DNA from: Diplodia intermedia
Lineage: Eukaryota > Ascomycota > Dothideomycetes > Botryosphaeriales > Botryosphaeriaceae
DNA length: 64,000 bases
Direction: 5' to 3'
Assembly: GCA_021495925.1 (NCBI GenBank)
Contig: JAKEKT010000029.1
Span: forward strand, 248,001-312,000
Made by a program: the position numbers and the translations under genes. The notes beneath the pieces were generated by a model. That model saw only the letters and a list, made by a program, of their open reading frames with translations, did no database searches and was not told the origin of the DNA. The stretch's first letter is position 1; every line of letters starts with the position of its first letter. Positions 54,876-63,412 of the stretch are shown here, in pieces.

Positions 54876-55621
54876 ATGTTCGCCCGCACCCTCTTCCTCG
54901 CGCCGCTGCGACGCACCGTCTTCGCCGCCGCCGCCGCCGCCGCAACACCGCGCCCGCTCACGAGCAGCATCGCCACCACAACCGCCGCCGCCGCCACCGT
55001 CGCCCGCGCCGCCCCCTTCTCGCAACTATGGCGCGCGCGCCCCACCGCCGTCTCCGTCTCCGCCGCCGCCGTCTCCGCCGCCGCATCGCTCCCGCACCAG
55101 CACCAGCAGGTTCGCGGCATGAAGGTCCGCAGCAGTGTGAAGAAGCTGTGTGATGGGTGCAAGGTACGTTCTTTTTTTTTTTTTTTGCTCTCTCTAATGC
55201 GGGGGGAGGAGGAGGAAGTTCGTATAAATAAAGGATGGAGGGGATGCGATGGATGGCGAATTGCCGGGCCGGGGGCGGGGAGGAAGAAGGAGGAAGAGTC
55301 AGGTCTTGAGGGGGAGGGAGGGAGGGATGGATCGGGGAGAATGAACTGAGCGATTTGCTTGATTTGGCTGAAAACGAACCAAAATTGGCTGACGAAGATC
55401 CCGATGATTTATTACTGCTGCAGAGCGTCAGGCGCAAGGGCAAGAGATACGTCTACATCATCTGCAGCAAGAACCCCAAGCACAAGCAGAGGTAACGTCC
55501 AAACCCGTCCAATTCCAACCGAAGAGATTTGCGGTTGGGAATTACCAAGTGAAGAAAGAAAAAAATTACGGCCCCCCGGCTGACACATTTGGCGGCTTGG
55601 AAACAAAACAGGCAGGGTTAG
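54876..55621 (+). CDS. RTC6: Mitochondrial ribosomal protein bL36m
   Basis: Zinc-type protein of the large mitoribosomal subunit. Exons are 54876..55163, 55424..55491 and probably 55612..55621, giving 121 residues. Residues 1-80 are an Ala/Arg/Thr-rich, acid-free mitochondrial presequence. The mature bL36 core starts at GMKVRSSVKKLCDGCK and continues across intron 1 as SVRRKGKRYVYIICSKNPKHKQR. Three of the four zinc-ligand positions are visible (two Cys in CDGC, one Cys in IICS, and His in KHKQ). A TAA occurs right after AGG, but it lies inside a GTAACG donor. Splicing to the AG at 55611 adds Q-G and then TAG, restoring the bacterial bL36 ending HKQRQG. Both ends are possible; I prefer the spliced one. 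Confidence 0.9.
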
Positions 55622-56029
55622 AGAATGTTCAGATGAACGCATATCAATCGAAAGGACGACGATGAGAAGAAATTATCCAGGTAAAAACATGGTTTCATGT
55701 TGTAGCATAAAAGGGGGCGGGCATATCGGGCGTTTTCTTTTTATCCACAGATGAGAAAGAACCATGGCGGCGGGAAAGGGTCAATTCTTGTATACCACAT
55801 CCAAGACCGGGCGCACACGCATGCATCCGGCAGAAGCGGAGGAAGCACAAGCGACGGGGAATCTCAACTTCAAGAAGAAAAGCCGCGAGCGGAGATCACT
55901 CGTAGTAAAGTGGATTGGTTCGTTTTGTGTATCCTATAGCCCACGCCCCGTTCCCGCGTATCCCAAACCCCCCAAGTCCAGAAAACACCAATTGAACACC
56001 CGGCCGATAAAAAAAAAAGATGGCCCCGA
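55622..56029. other. Convergent intergenic region
   Basis: About 400 bp between the bL36m gene and the end of RTC5. It includes a run of A near 56010. No gene seen. Confidence 0.5.
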
Positions 56030-57985
56030 TTACATGCTCCCGCCGCTCCTTTCTTGCAGGATTCCCGCCAACTTCAACAGCTCCCTATCCGCATCTATAT
56101 CGCCCGTGCCCAGATTGATCCGCCTCCTCGCCTCCGCCTCCCTCTCCTCCCACGCCCACGCCTTGCGCTGCGCCTCCGCCTCGTCATCCCCGCCGCACCC
56201 CCACACCTCGATGGCCTCGATGGCGAAGCGGTCCTGCCAGCTCCTGTTGCGACGATGCGGGTTGCGCGAGGGATGGAACGAGCCGCCGCCCTCGGCGAGG
56301 TGGGTGAAGATGGCGAACTCGAGGCCCGAGTCGAGGTGCAGCGAGACGGCGCCGAGGGGGACGGTGCCGCGGGCGCGGCCGTGGGCGCGCGACGTGTCGG
56401 CCTGGGGCACGGGCGAGCCGAGGCCGATGCCCGAGGGGTGGTGCGGCGGCTTGTTGAGGTAGACGTAGTCGGTGCTCAGCGTCGACGCGGCGAAGAGGTC
56501 GTGCGTGGGCGAGAGCTGGAACAGCTGCGTGGACGCGTCGCCGAAGGCCGCCTTGGGCGTGCCCTTCCACGGCACCGGGATGTAGGCGCCGAAGGTGAGG
56601 GTTTGGTTGGTCGTGTTGCGCGAGGGCAGGTCGAGGCTGCTGGGCAGGCGCTTGGGCGGGAGCGAGTCGGCGAAGACGCGTTCGCTGGGCGTCTCGGGCT
56701 TGTCGGAGAGGAGCGTGCCCGAGACGAGGAGGATCGAGGGCGCGCGCCAGTTGAAGACGCTCTTCTCGAAGCTACCCATGCTGAAGCCATGGGTTCCTCC
56801 GGCATACAGTGGCCGTAGGCGCCTGAAGAGGTTGTTGCCTCTGATGAGGAAAGACAGCTGATTCACCAAGTTGAAGTCCAATATTTCACCTTCCGACAAG
56901 AGGATTGGGTCAGGCGCAAGTATTTGTTTCTTACGGGGAGTATCCTTTGGCGATTCAGGGGCTGTTTCTGCCGATGCCGAAGCGGCGGAGTTCTTCCGCT
57001 TGGACAGGTCAAAGTCTTTTGCGAAGAGAAAGTGCTCGAAGAGAGGGTTGAGCCCGTCGAACATGTAGGGAAGAGAAGACGAGACGACGGCATGGAAAGT
57101 CTTGTAATTTACTCCCGGGCTCTTTTCTATTCCAAACGACGAGAGTATGTTATTTGCCGTTTCTCTCAATCCTTTCAATCGCTTGTCCGTGAGCTGGAGG
57201 CCGTACACAGCGAGGTCATCCTGAGCCTCCAGCGGGGCGACGAATAAGAGAAGCTGTATCAAACGGAGGAAGTTGTCAGTGGGTATGATTGAATGGCTCA
57301 GAGTGGACTGTTCGCCCTGCTTGAAGACCTCGATGGCATCCATGGAGTCAAGTGCGGCCAGGGCAAGCGCGTCCCCATCATCTTCGTCATCTTCGTCGTC
57401 GACAGGGGCGTCTACAGCGAATCCATCGTAGGCAGCGACAGCCTGGGTCTCCCTGTCTTGATTGTTGTCACCATCAGCATCTTCCGCGTCCTTGGTAGCT
57501 TGTTGCAGTCCTCTATCGTAGACGGCAAGGCTGCGGTAGATCTCTCGGATCCACACAGCGTCGCCCTTTTTGCCCAGCACCGGGGTGTGTCTCCGTGTCA
57601 GCAATGTGACGACCTTGAGCAGATTATCGCTCGTCAAGATGGCAGGAGCCTGGCTTGGGAAGGGGAAGGCGCCGAGGTAGCTGGCCATGTGGAAGACCAC
57701 GGAGCCGGCAGCTAGAGAGTCGGGAAGGGCGAGGAAGCGGCATAGCGTGGGTTCGCTCCAATGGCGGATGCCAGAGGACGAGTCGGCAAGGGCTTTGAAG
57801 ACGGCCTTGAAGCAGTAGATTTCAAGCGGAGTGTAGCACTTGTCAGCGAAACGGCGGACGAGCTCGAGCGACAGCTGCTCTGGTCGGGGGTCAGCACAGG
57901 GAGCTTGGGAAAGCCGAAGATCAGGGTCCAATGCGAACGTACCGTAGGTTGGTGGGGGCGCGTCCGAAGAGTACCCTTGACCCAT
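56030..57985 (-). CDS. RTC5: Rtc5-like TLDc-domain protein
   Basis: TLDc proteins of the Rtc5 type bind the vacuolar V-ATPase in yeast. Exons are 57985..57943 and 57879..56030, giving 630 residues. The start chosen gives MGQGYSSD, a good N-myristoylation signal; an upstream in-frame ATG at 58075 would bury it. The intron (57880..57942, 63 nt, branch TGCTGAC) contains no stop and is 3n, but removing it joins PPPTYE to QLSLELVRRFADKCYTPLE, the usual Rtc5 start. A central helical region leads to the TLDc domain from about residue 360 to the end. It includes FEKSVFNWRAPSILLVSG, FGAYIPVPW, LFQLSPTHDLF, GLEFAIFTHLAEGGGSFHPS and FAIEAIEVWGCGG. Acidic insertions lie near residues 160-185. Family firm; V-ATPase role transferred from yeast. 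Confidence 0.92.
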   Translation of the reverse strand: MGQGYSSDAPPPTYGTFALDPDLRLSQAPCADPRPEQLSLELVRRFADKCYTPLEIYCFKAVFKALADSSSGIRHWSEPTLCRFLALPDSLAAGSVVFHMASYLGAFPFPSQAPAILTSDNLLKVVTLLTRRHTPVLGKKGDAVWIREIYRSLAVYDRGLQQATKDAEDADGDNNQDRETQAVAAYDGFAVDAPVDDEDDEDDGDALALAALDSMDAIEVFKQGEQSTLSHSIIPTDNFLRLIQLLLFVAPLEAQDDLAVYGLQLTDKRLKGLRETANNILSSFGIEKSPGVNYKTFHAVVSSSLPYMFDGLNPLFEHFLFAKDFDLSKRKNSAASASAETAPESPKDTPRKKQILAPDPILLSEGEILDFNLVNQLSFLIRGNNLFRRLRPLYAGGTHGFSMGSFEKSVFNWRAPSILLVSGTLLSDKPETPSERVFADSLPPKRLPSSLDLPSRNTTNQTLTFGAYIPVPWKGTPKAAFGDASTQLFQLSPTHDLFAASTLSTDYVYLNKPPHHPSGIGLGSPVPQADTSRAHGRARGTVPLGAVSLHLDSGLEFAIFTHLAEGGGSFHPSRNPHRRNRSWQDRFAIEAIEVWGCGGDDEAEAQRKAWAWEEREAEARRRINLGTGDIDADRELLKLAGILQERSGGSM

Positions 57986-58795
57986 GGTTCCGGAGGCGTG
58001 AGGAGCGGTCTCGCATGGATATGGCAGCAGGAGGACGGTGGTTCGAGGGCACGGAGCTGGCGGCGGAGCTGACACATGAATGTCATTGCGCGTCCGGGGA
58101 AGCGGCTCCAGGCTGCCGCCCCGCCAACGTCATCGGCCAAGACTTTCCGCCCCGCCCTCCCCGCTGCACCCACTCCACTTCGTCTCCTCTCCCCTTTCTC
58201 CCCATCTCCGTCGCTTTTGTATCTCTCTATCGCAGCTGATGGCTCTATGGTCCTCCAATTCTCTGCAACTCCCGCTCTTCTATGAATTTATGGTTTCCCT
58301 GCTGTTCCCAGTTTCTCTTTTGCTCACCATGCTTGTTCCTTCCATCCATACTTTTCTAACACGTTTCGTCCGATTGAAGGAGAAAATCCCAGTTCTGGTC
58401 GTAGATTAAAATATGCGTCGGTCGTGGAATACAACGTCCAGACGTAATTGTCCGGATTTTAACCCAGAATCTACGTCTATATATTTGCTTCAACTGCCCG
58501 TAAAGAACATTGGCTTAAATCCGGTGGACATGTCGATGAGAAGATATCGACGGATGCTTCGTCCAAGAAGGGGCGTTGGTGGAGGCTGACTTCATATCCA
58601 GAGCCGGTGACGTAAGGCCCTGCTCGTTCTATCACTCACTTCAGCGAAGGGGAAAATGCACCTTGCTTACTCATAAATTTGCACCCTCTTCACTTCAGAC
58701 ATTCGCCCTCAGATCTTCCTCCGCCCATTCTTCATCCTTCCTCGCAACCTTTGCTTCACCCAACTCTAACAACGCGATCCACAACCACCACCACA
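57986..58795. other. Divergent intergenic region
   Basis: About 810 bp holding the promoters of RTC5 (leftward) and the first gene of the paralogue array (rightward). CT-rich leaders occur on both sides. No gene recognised. Confidence 0.55.
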
Positions 58796-59350
58796 ATGCC
58801 TATGAACTGGAACGCCGAGGCGGATGCCAAAGTATGCAGCTCATCTAGATAACTTCCCAGACAGTTGCTGACCTTCGTGTAGCTGCTGCTCGGCATCCTC
58901 AAGATCTACGACATCAAGATCAACAAAGGCCCCATGCTCGACGAGCTGAACGCCTTCATGGGCCCCGGTAAGAACAGCATCGCATTGGTCCGGATGCAAC
59001 AATGTTTCTAACTCTTCTTCGCAGACTGCGTTGGCCTCGCCATCACGAACCGCATCACCAGGCTCAAGAAGGCGGCCGAGGCCGACGGCATTGGCACCGC
59101 CAGCGGCTCAGTCACCCCGGCTGCGAAGACCCCGAAGTCGGGCAAGCGCAAGAATGGCAACGCGAGCGGCGACAGCTCTCAGGACAACGAGGAGTCTCCG
59201 ACCAAGAAGCGCGCTGGTGCCAAGGCTGCCAGCACCCCGAAGCGCGAGATGAGCAAGTCAGGCGGTGAGGATGGCGATGAGGGTGAGCTGTCGGACAAGG
59301 ACATCAAGCAGGTCGCATCGGTCCTCAAGACGGAGAAGGAGGAAGCTTGA
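58796..59350 (+). CDS. Myb/SANT-like small nuclear protein, array member 1
   Basis: Exons are 58796..58831, 58883..58967 and 59025..59350, giving 148 residues. The first 60 residues form a helical unit (MNWNAEADAK, LLLGILKIYDIKI, ELNAFMGPDC, LAITNRITRLKKAA). Its spacing of Trp, Leu, Ile and the final basic helix resembles a Myb/SANT-type DNA-binding fold. The rest is basic and disordered (TPKSGKRKNG), with ESPTKKRA and a final helix-like DKDIKQVASVLKTEKEEA. Intron 1 falls in phase 0 right after the DAK residues and intron 2 in phase 1 after the Met-Gly-Pro turn. The same two sites are used by members 2, 3 and 4. No function known to me; DNA binding is inferred. Confidence 0.8.
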
Positions 59351-60049
59351 TCGTCCAGTGATGGAATTCCTTAGATATTCGCGGCATTGCTCAACTCCGA
59401 CGCGGCGTTTGGTGCCTAGCACAGAGCAGCCCATGCTTACTCCATGATTAGCTTCCAATTCAATCAAAGACTGTCCTCTGAAATCGTCTTGCAAAGAAAG
59501 TAGTGTCGTCGCTGTCATATAACTTGGATTCTGCAACTGACCAGTGGGCTCAAAAGCCGACATAGATTACCGCGTATTTGCTTTTTTCTCACCACCTTGT
59601 CGCGTACCCCTGTAGCCCTTATCTACTCTCACCATCGACGCGTCATTCTCCTTATCTTTACACCGGGTAATTGTCTATATGAGCGTGGAAAAGCTAGTCA
59701 AGGTGAAAGGCCAAAGGTGTCAATTTCAATCCACTACACTGTTCAACGCTCTGCAACGACAAGGTGATGAACGTCTCATTCACAGACACTCGTAGCTTGT
59801 ACCCTGATGGAAGTTTTCACTGCCTGTTCTCGCCGTCGCAACATCGGGAGAGACTGTCTTGTTAGTCCTCGTTGAGCGGAGCGGCGCTTTCCAGACCCTG
59901 TACGCATTTCCGAATTAGGCTTAGGCTCTGAGATTCACAACAACCGCTGCTCTATTTCTTCCGCCTCACCTCCGTCTCGATTCCTCCACCAAACACACAC
60001 CCCGAACACGCAACCAACAACAAGAAAGCCTGCACACTCATCGCCCGTC
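59351..60049. other. Intergenic within the paralogue array
   Basis: About 700 bp between members 1 and 2. The last 100 bp are CT- then ACA/CAA-rich, as before the other members. No gene seen. Confidence 0.5.
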
Positions 60050-60809
60050 ATGGCCCCTGGCATGAAGTGGGACCATGAAGCCGACGCCAAGGTACGCGCG
60101 AAGCCTTCGAATCAACCCAAAACATACCGCCTACTCACACAGTACTCCAGTTGTTCGGTCTATTCCTCAACCTCTTTGACGTCAAAATGTCCGGCGAGAT
60201 GCTCCGTAAGATGAACAAGGCCATGGGCTTCGGTACGCCAAAGAAAGAAAAAAAAAATCCCCCCTTCACCCGCGACGACAGTTTCCTCACTAACGCCTTA
60301 TACAAGACCCCAAGTCCCAAGCTATCGCCCACCGCATCGGTGCCGCCCGCAAGCGCGCCGCCGGTTTCATCTCGACCGACGACGGCACGGGCAGTCCCAT
60401 CAAGCCAGCCGTCCCCCTCACCCCGCGTGGTCCGAAGAGCGCCACCCCCCGCAGTAACGTCCGCCGCAGCGCCGGCAAGTACGAGTCGGACGACAGCGAC
60501 GACGACGACAGCGACCTGCCCGGCTCGCCGACGGCCAACACCGGTGGCGTCAAGCGCAGCAGGAGCGCGCGCGTGACCGCCGGCGCCAAGCGCTCGTACA
60601 AGGAGCCCGAGACGGACGAGGACGAGGACGAGGAGGACCAGTTGGAGGAGGAGCACGGTGCCCCGGTCAAGAAGGCCAAGGTTGACCAGGGCGGTGATGG
60701 CGAGGGAAGGGGTGAGGATGAGGTGCTGCCGGGTGCCGTGAAGGAGGTTGAGAAGAGCTTCTTCGACGGAGATGGCGGCCTGGGCGAGGCTGAGCCGGAG
60801 GAGGTCTAG
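60050..60809 (+). CDS. Myb/SANT-like small nuclear protein, array member 2
   Basis: Exons are 60050..60091, 60151..60232 and 60307..60809, giving 208 residues, the longest member. The N-terminal unit reads MKWDHEADAK, LFGLFLNLFDVKM, MNKAMGFDPKSQ, AIAHRIGAARKRAAG. The middle is Ser/Thr/Pro/Arg-rich with several SP and TP sites and an acidic SDDSDDDDSD patch. The end has VKKAKVDQ, then VEKSFFDGDG and an acidic terminus, the same tail type as members 3 and 4. Introns are at the same sites and phases (0, 1) as in member 1. The acceptor of intron 2 (ATACAAG) lacks a strong pyrimidine tract but is the one that keeps the fold. Confidence 0.8.
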
Positions 60810-61495
60810 GATACATGGCCGGCGAGGCTCATGCATGCTTGGAGGTTCGCATGGCGGCGCTTGGCTGTCCCGTTGCTGGTTCCTCTTGATTCACGGTGCC
60901 TGACCGTAGATTCGGCAGTGAGTTGTCGTCACAGACAACGCCTCTAAACATGGCGGTGTAGAGCTCTCTCTGACAAGCAGAGCGCAAATCAAAATCAACG
61001 ACTCTATTTTTTGTAGCTTTCTAAAGTAAAACAAGCTACATTAAAGTGAACCTTCAAGGTATCAGTCACCCGTACCCTCACTTACCATTTGCCGGGCGTT
61101 TGTGCGTTTCTAAGAGTCGCATCTTCCCCCGACTATTAGATTCGACCGCCTACGTAGAAAGGGTGGTGGCGCCGTCGATGGGAGAGGGCCGGGCTCATTT
61201 CTTCTATCACTGGCTGTGACGCCACGTTAGTTTCATCTCGCGGGGGCTCCTGCCCTGGGTATGCAGACGCGGGCTGTAGCCTGGAGCGCGCAGCCATGCC
61301 AGGTGCCGTAGGTACGCGTGCTCACACGCGTGCCAGAAGCCCATATAAACCCCCACAACTTTCGTTCGTCTCCCGCCGACCTTCCTTCCTCCACCAACCT
61401 TCCACATCACTCGCAGACCACACGCCAACGAAGCCGCTTCCATCCATCCATTCATCCATCCATCGAATACCTCCACCAAAAAAAAGAAGCCCAAC
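60810..61495. other. Intergenic within the paralogue array
   Basis: About 690 bp between members 2 and 3. It ends in ATCC/CATC repeats just before the start codon of member 3. No gene seen. Confidence 0.5.
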
Positions 61496-62069
61496 ATGCC
61501 CGTCGTCTGGGATCCCGAGAACGATGCGCGCGTCAGTGACCTTCCACCAGACCGACCCGTGTGTTCATGCTAACCCTCGACGCACAGCTACTCATGGCGT
61601 ACATCGAGACCACCGACGCGAAGCTAGGAACCGATGGCTGGAAGACCATTGCCGAAAAGCTCGGCGGCGGTAAGCAGCTCTCTCTCTCTCTCTCTCACTT
61701 TCGCATCGACGCTCCCGGAGAGAAAAAGGCTAATTCGGGGTTCCCATGCCAGGTGCCACCGTCAGCGCCATCAGCCAGCGCTTCACCAAGCACCTCAAGA
61801 AGAAGTACGGCGGCGCCAACAGCGTCATCGGCAGCGGAGGCGGTAGCAGTTCCGCGGCCACCACTCCGGCGAAGCCTCGCGGCGGCCGCAAGAAGAAGGA
61901 CTCCGAGGACCCGGACAAGACGCCGCGCGCCTCTCCCCGCAAGCGCGGCGCCGCGAACAACGACGGTGAGGAGGCGGGCGACGACGAAGAAATCCCGGAC
62001 TCGCCGACGAAGAAGGTCAAGAAGGAGGAACCGAAGTCGTTCTTTGACGAGGATGGCGAGGACGTCTAG
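61496..62069 (+). CDS. Myb/SANT-like small nuclear protein, array member 3
   Basis: Exons are 61496..61531, 61588..61669 and 61753..62069, giving 144 residues. The N-terminal unit reads VVWDPENDAR, LLMAYIETTDAKL, WKTIAEKLGGGATV, AISQRFTKHLKKK. It is the most Myb-like of the set because of the WKTIAEKLG helix. The tail has Lys/Arg-rich AT-hook-like GGRKKK, then DSPTKKVKKEEP and the end KSFFDEDGEDV. Intron 1 (56 nt, branch TGCTAAC) and intron 2 (83 nt, with a CT-dinucleotide run) sit at the shared sites. DNA binding is inferred. Confidence 0.82.
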
Positions 62070-62451
62070 ATGCCCGGGGCTGGCTGGCTTGCGCAGAAGA
62101 TTCTCGGTTCGAAGTCTGGAGAAGGCGGCCTTGTTCATTGAGGCTTTGACACGGGTTCTTAGCGGTAGAAAACTCCCGATCGAAAATTCATTCGGCATTG
62201 TCATCGTTTTTTGTGCATCTCCCGCAATCAGAGTGTTGACTTTTGTCCCGGGTTGGCGCAGGCCTTCTCACCTGGAAGTCCTGGGCCCTGGCCGTTTGCC
62301 ACACGGCGTTACACGAAGGAAGTGGCACGAGGTGAGATGGCAGTGCTGGCATTCAATACTGTGTCTATCTACTTCCCGGTGCTCATTCGATGGTCAAAGT
62401 TCCAAGTCACAGCAACCAATCCGCCGATCTGTAGAGGCCCTAGGTGCAGAA
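62070..62451. other. Convergent intergenic region within the array
   Basis: About 380 bp between the 3' ends of members 3 and 4. Nothing recognised. Confidence 0.5.
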
Positions 62452-63032
62452 TCACACTTCCTCGTCCTGGTCGAAGAAGGACTTGCCAGCGGCATCGTCA
62501 TCCTCCTTCTCGTGCTTGACCTTTTTTGTCGGGGACTCAGGCTCTTCCGGGTCGTCACCATCGTCCTCGTCGTCGGTCGCGGCCTCGGCGTAGCTCTTCG
62601 CGGCACGCTTGCGGGGTGAAGCGCGTTTCTTCTCGCCGTTGTCGGCCTTGCGGGCGCTGGTCTTCACGGCCTTCGGCGTGGTGCCGCCCTTGCGCGGCGT
62701 GCCGTTACCGCCGCCGGCGGCCTTGCCGCTCTGGGATTTGATGCGGCGGAAACGGTGCTTGATGGCGTCCACGGTGAATCCTGCGTTGTGATGTTGTGAG
62801 CAATCGAGGCAAAGTGAAGTGGGTTTCGCATGGCGCATGGCGGGGAAAGTCTTACCATCGCCCATCTTCTCGGCGATCTCTTCATACTGAGTACCGTTGA
62901 TGGTGACTCCGCACACGTCCATGGTTGTCTGGAAGAGCTGCGGGGCCGCGCGGTTAGCGGGTGGTGAGGGACTGGAGGAGATGCAGGTGGACTTACGCGT
63001 TGGTCGACCTCGGCGGTCCAGCTGATCGGCAT
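62452..63032 (-). CDS. Myb/SANT-like small nuclear protein, array member 4 (inverted)
   Basis: Exons are 63032..62997, 62937..62856 and 62780..62452, giving 148 residues. The N-terminal unit reads ISWTAEVDQR, LFQTTMDVCGVTI, YEEIAEKMGDGFTV, AIKHRFRRIKSQSG. The tail holds ASPRKRAAKS, then ESPTKKVKHEKEDDDAAG and KSFFDQDEEV, very close to member 3 (SPRKRGAAN, SPTKKVKKEE, KSFFDEDGEDV). Introns of 59 and 75 nt lie at the shared sites. It is transcribed toward member 3 and away from member 5. Confidence 0.82.
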
Positions 63033-63412
63033 GCTGGCTGTTGGTGGTATGCGGTATGGAGAAGGAGGTGGTACAGTGGTGTGCGCTATGGGGCAGTGGA
63101 TGTTGTGGTTGGGGTTGGGAGGCGAAGTGTCGTGGAGGGTTGTGCTTGGAAGAGACGCGGCCGCACTTTTATGCTCCCCAAATCCTGGCCCGAGATCTTT
63201 CTGCGTCAAACCCGGTACCTTCACCAGTTCCCTTCCGCTCAAAATTTTCCTTTCCAACCTCCATCCCCCATCCTTTCCATTCCACTCCGTTCCACTCCAC
63301 CCAACGCGCTCGAACTCGACCGCCACCCCATCGACACAACGTCGATCCCACACCCCAACCCCACCATCCCACCAACCAAACAAAAAAGACAAGCCGACCG
63401 GCAACCGCCATC
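63033..63412. promoter_or_regulatory. Divergent promoter between array members 4 and 5
   Basis: 380 bp between two start codons of related genes. The right half is strongly C/T/A-rich with almost no G (about 63240-63410), which is typical of a fungal leader. Confidence 0.55.

Noticed and set aside
56054..56818. A 254-codon plus-strand ORF over RTC5
   Set aside because: Antisense to the TLDc domain; no motif.
61561..62619. A 352-codon plus-strand ORF through array members 3 and 4
   Set aside because: It starts at a GTG inside intron 1, reads out of frame through member 3 and antisense through member 4.
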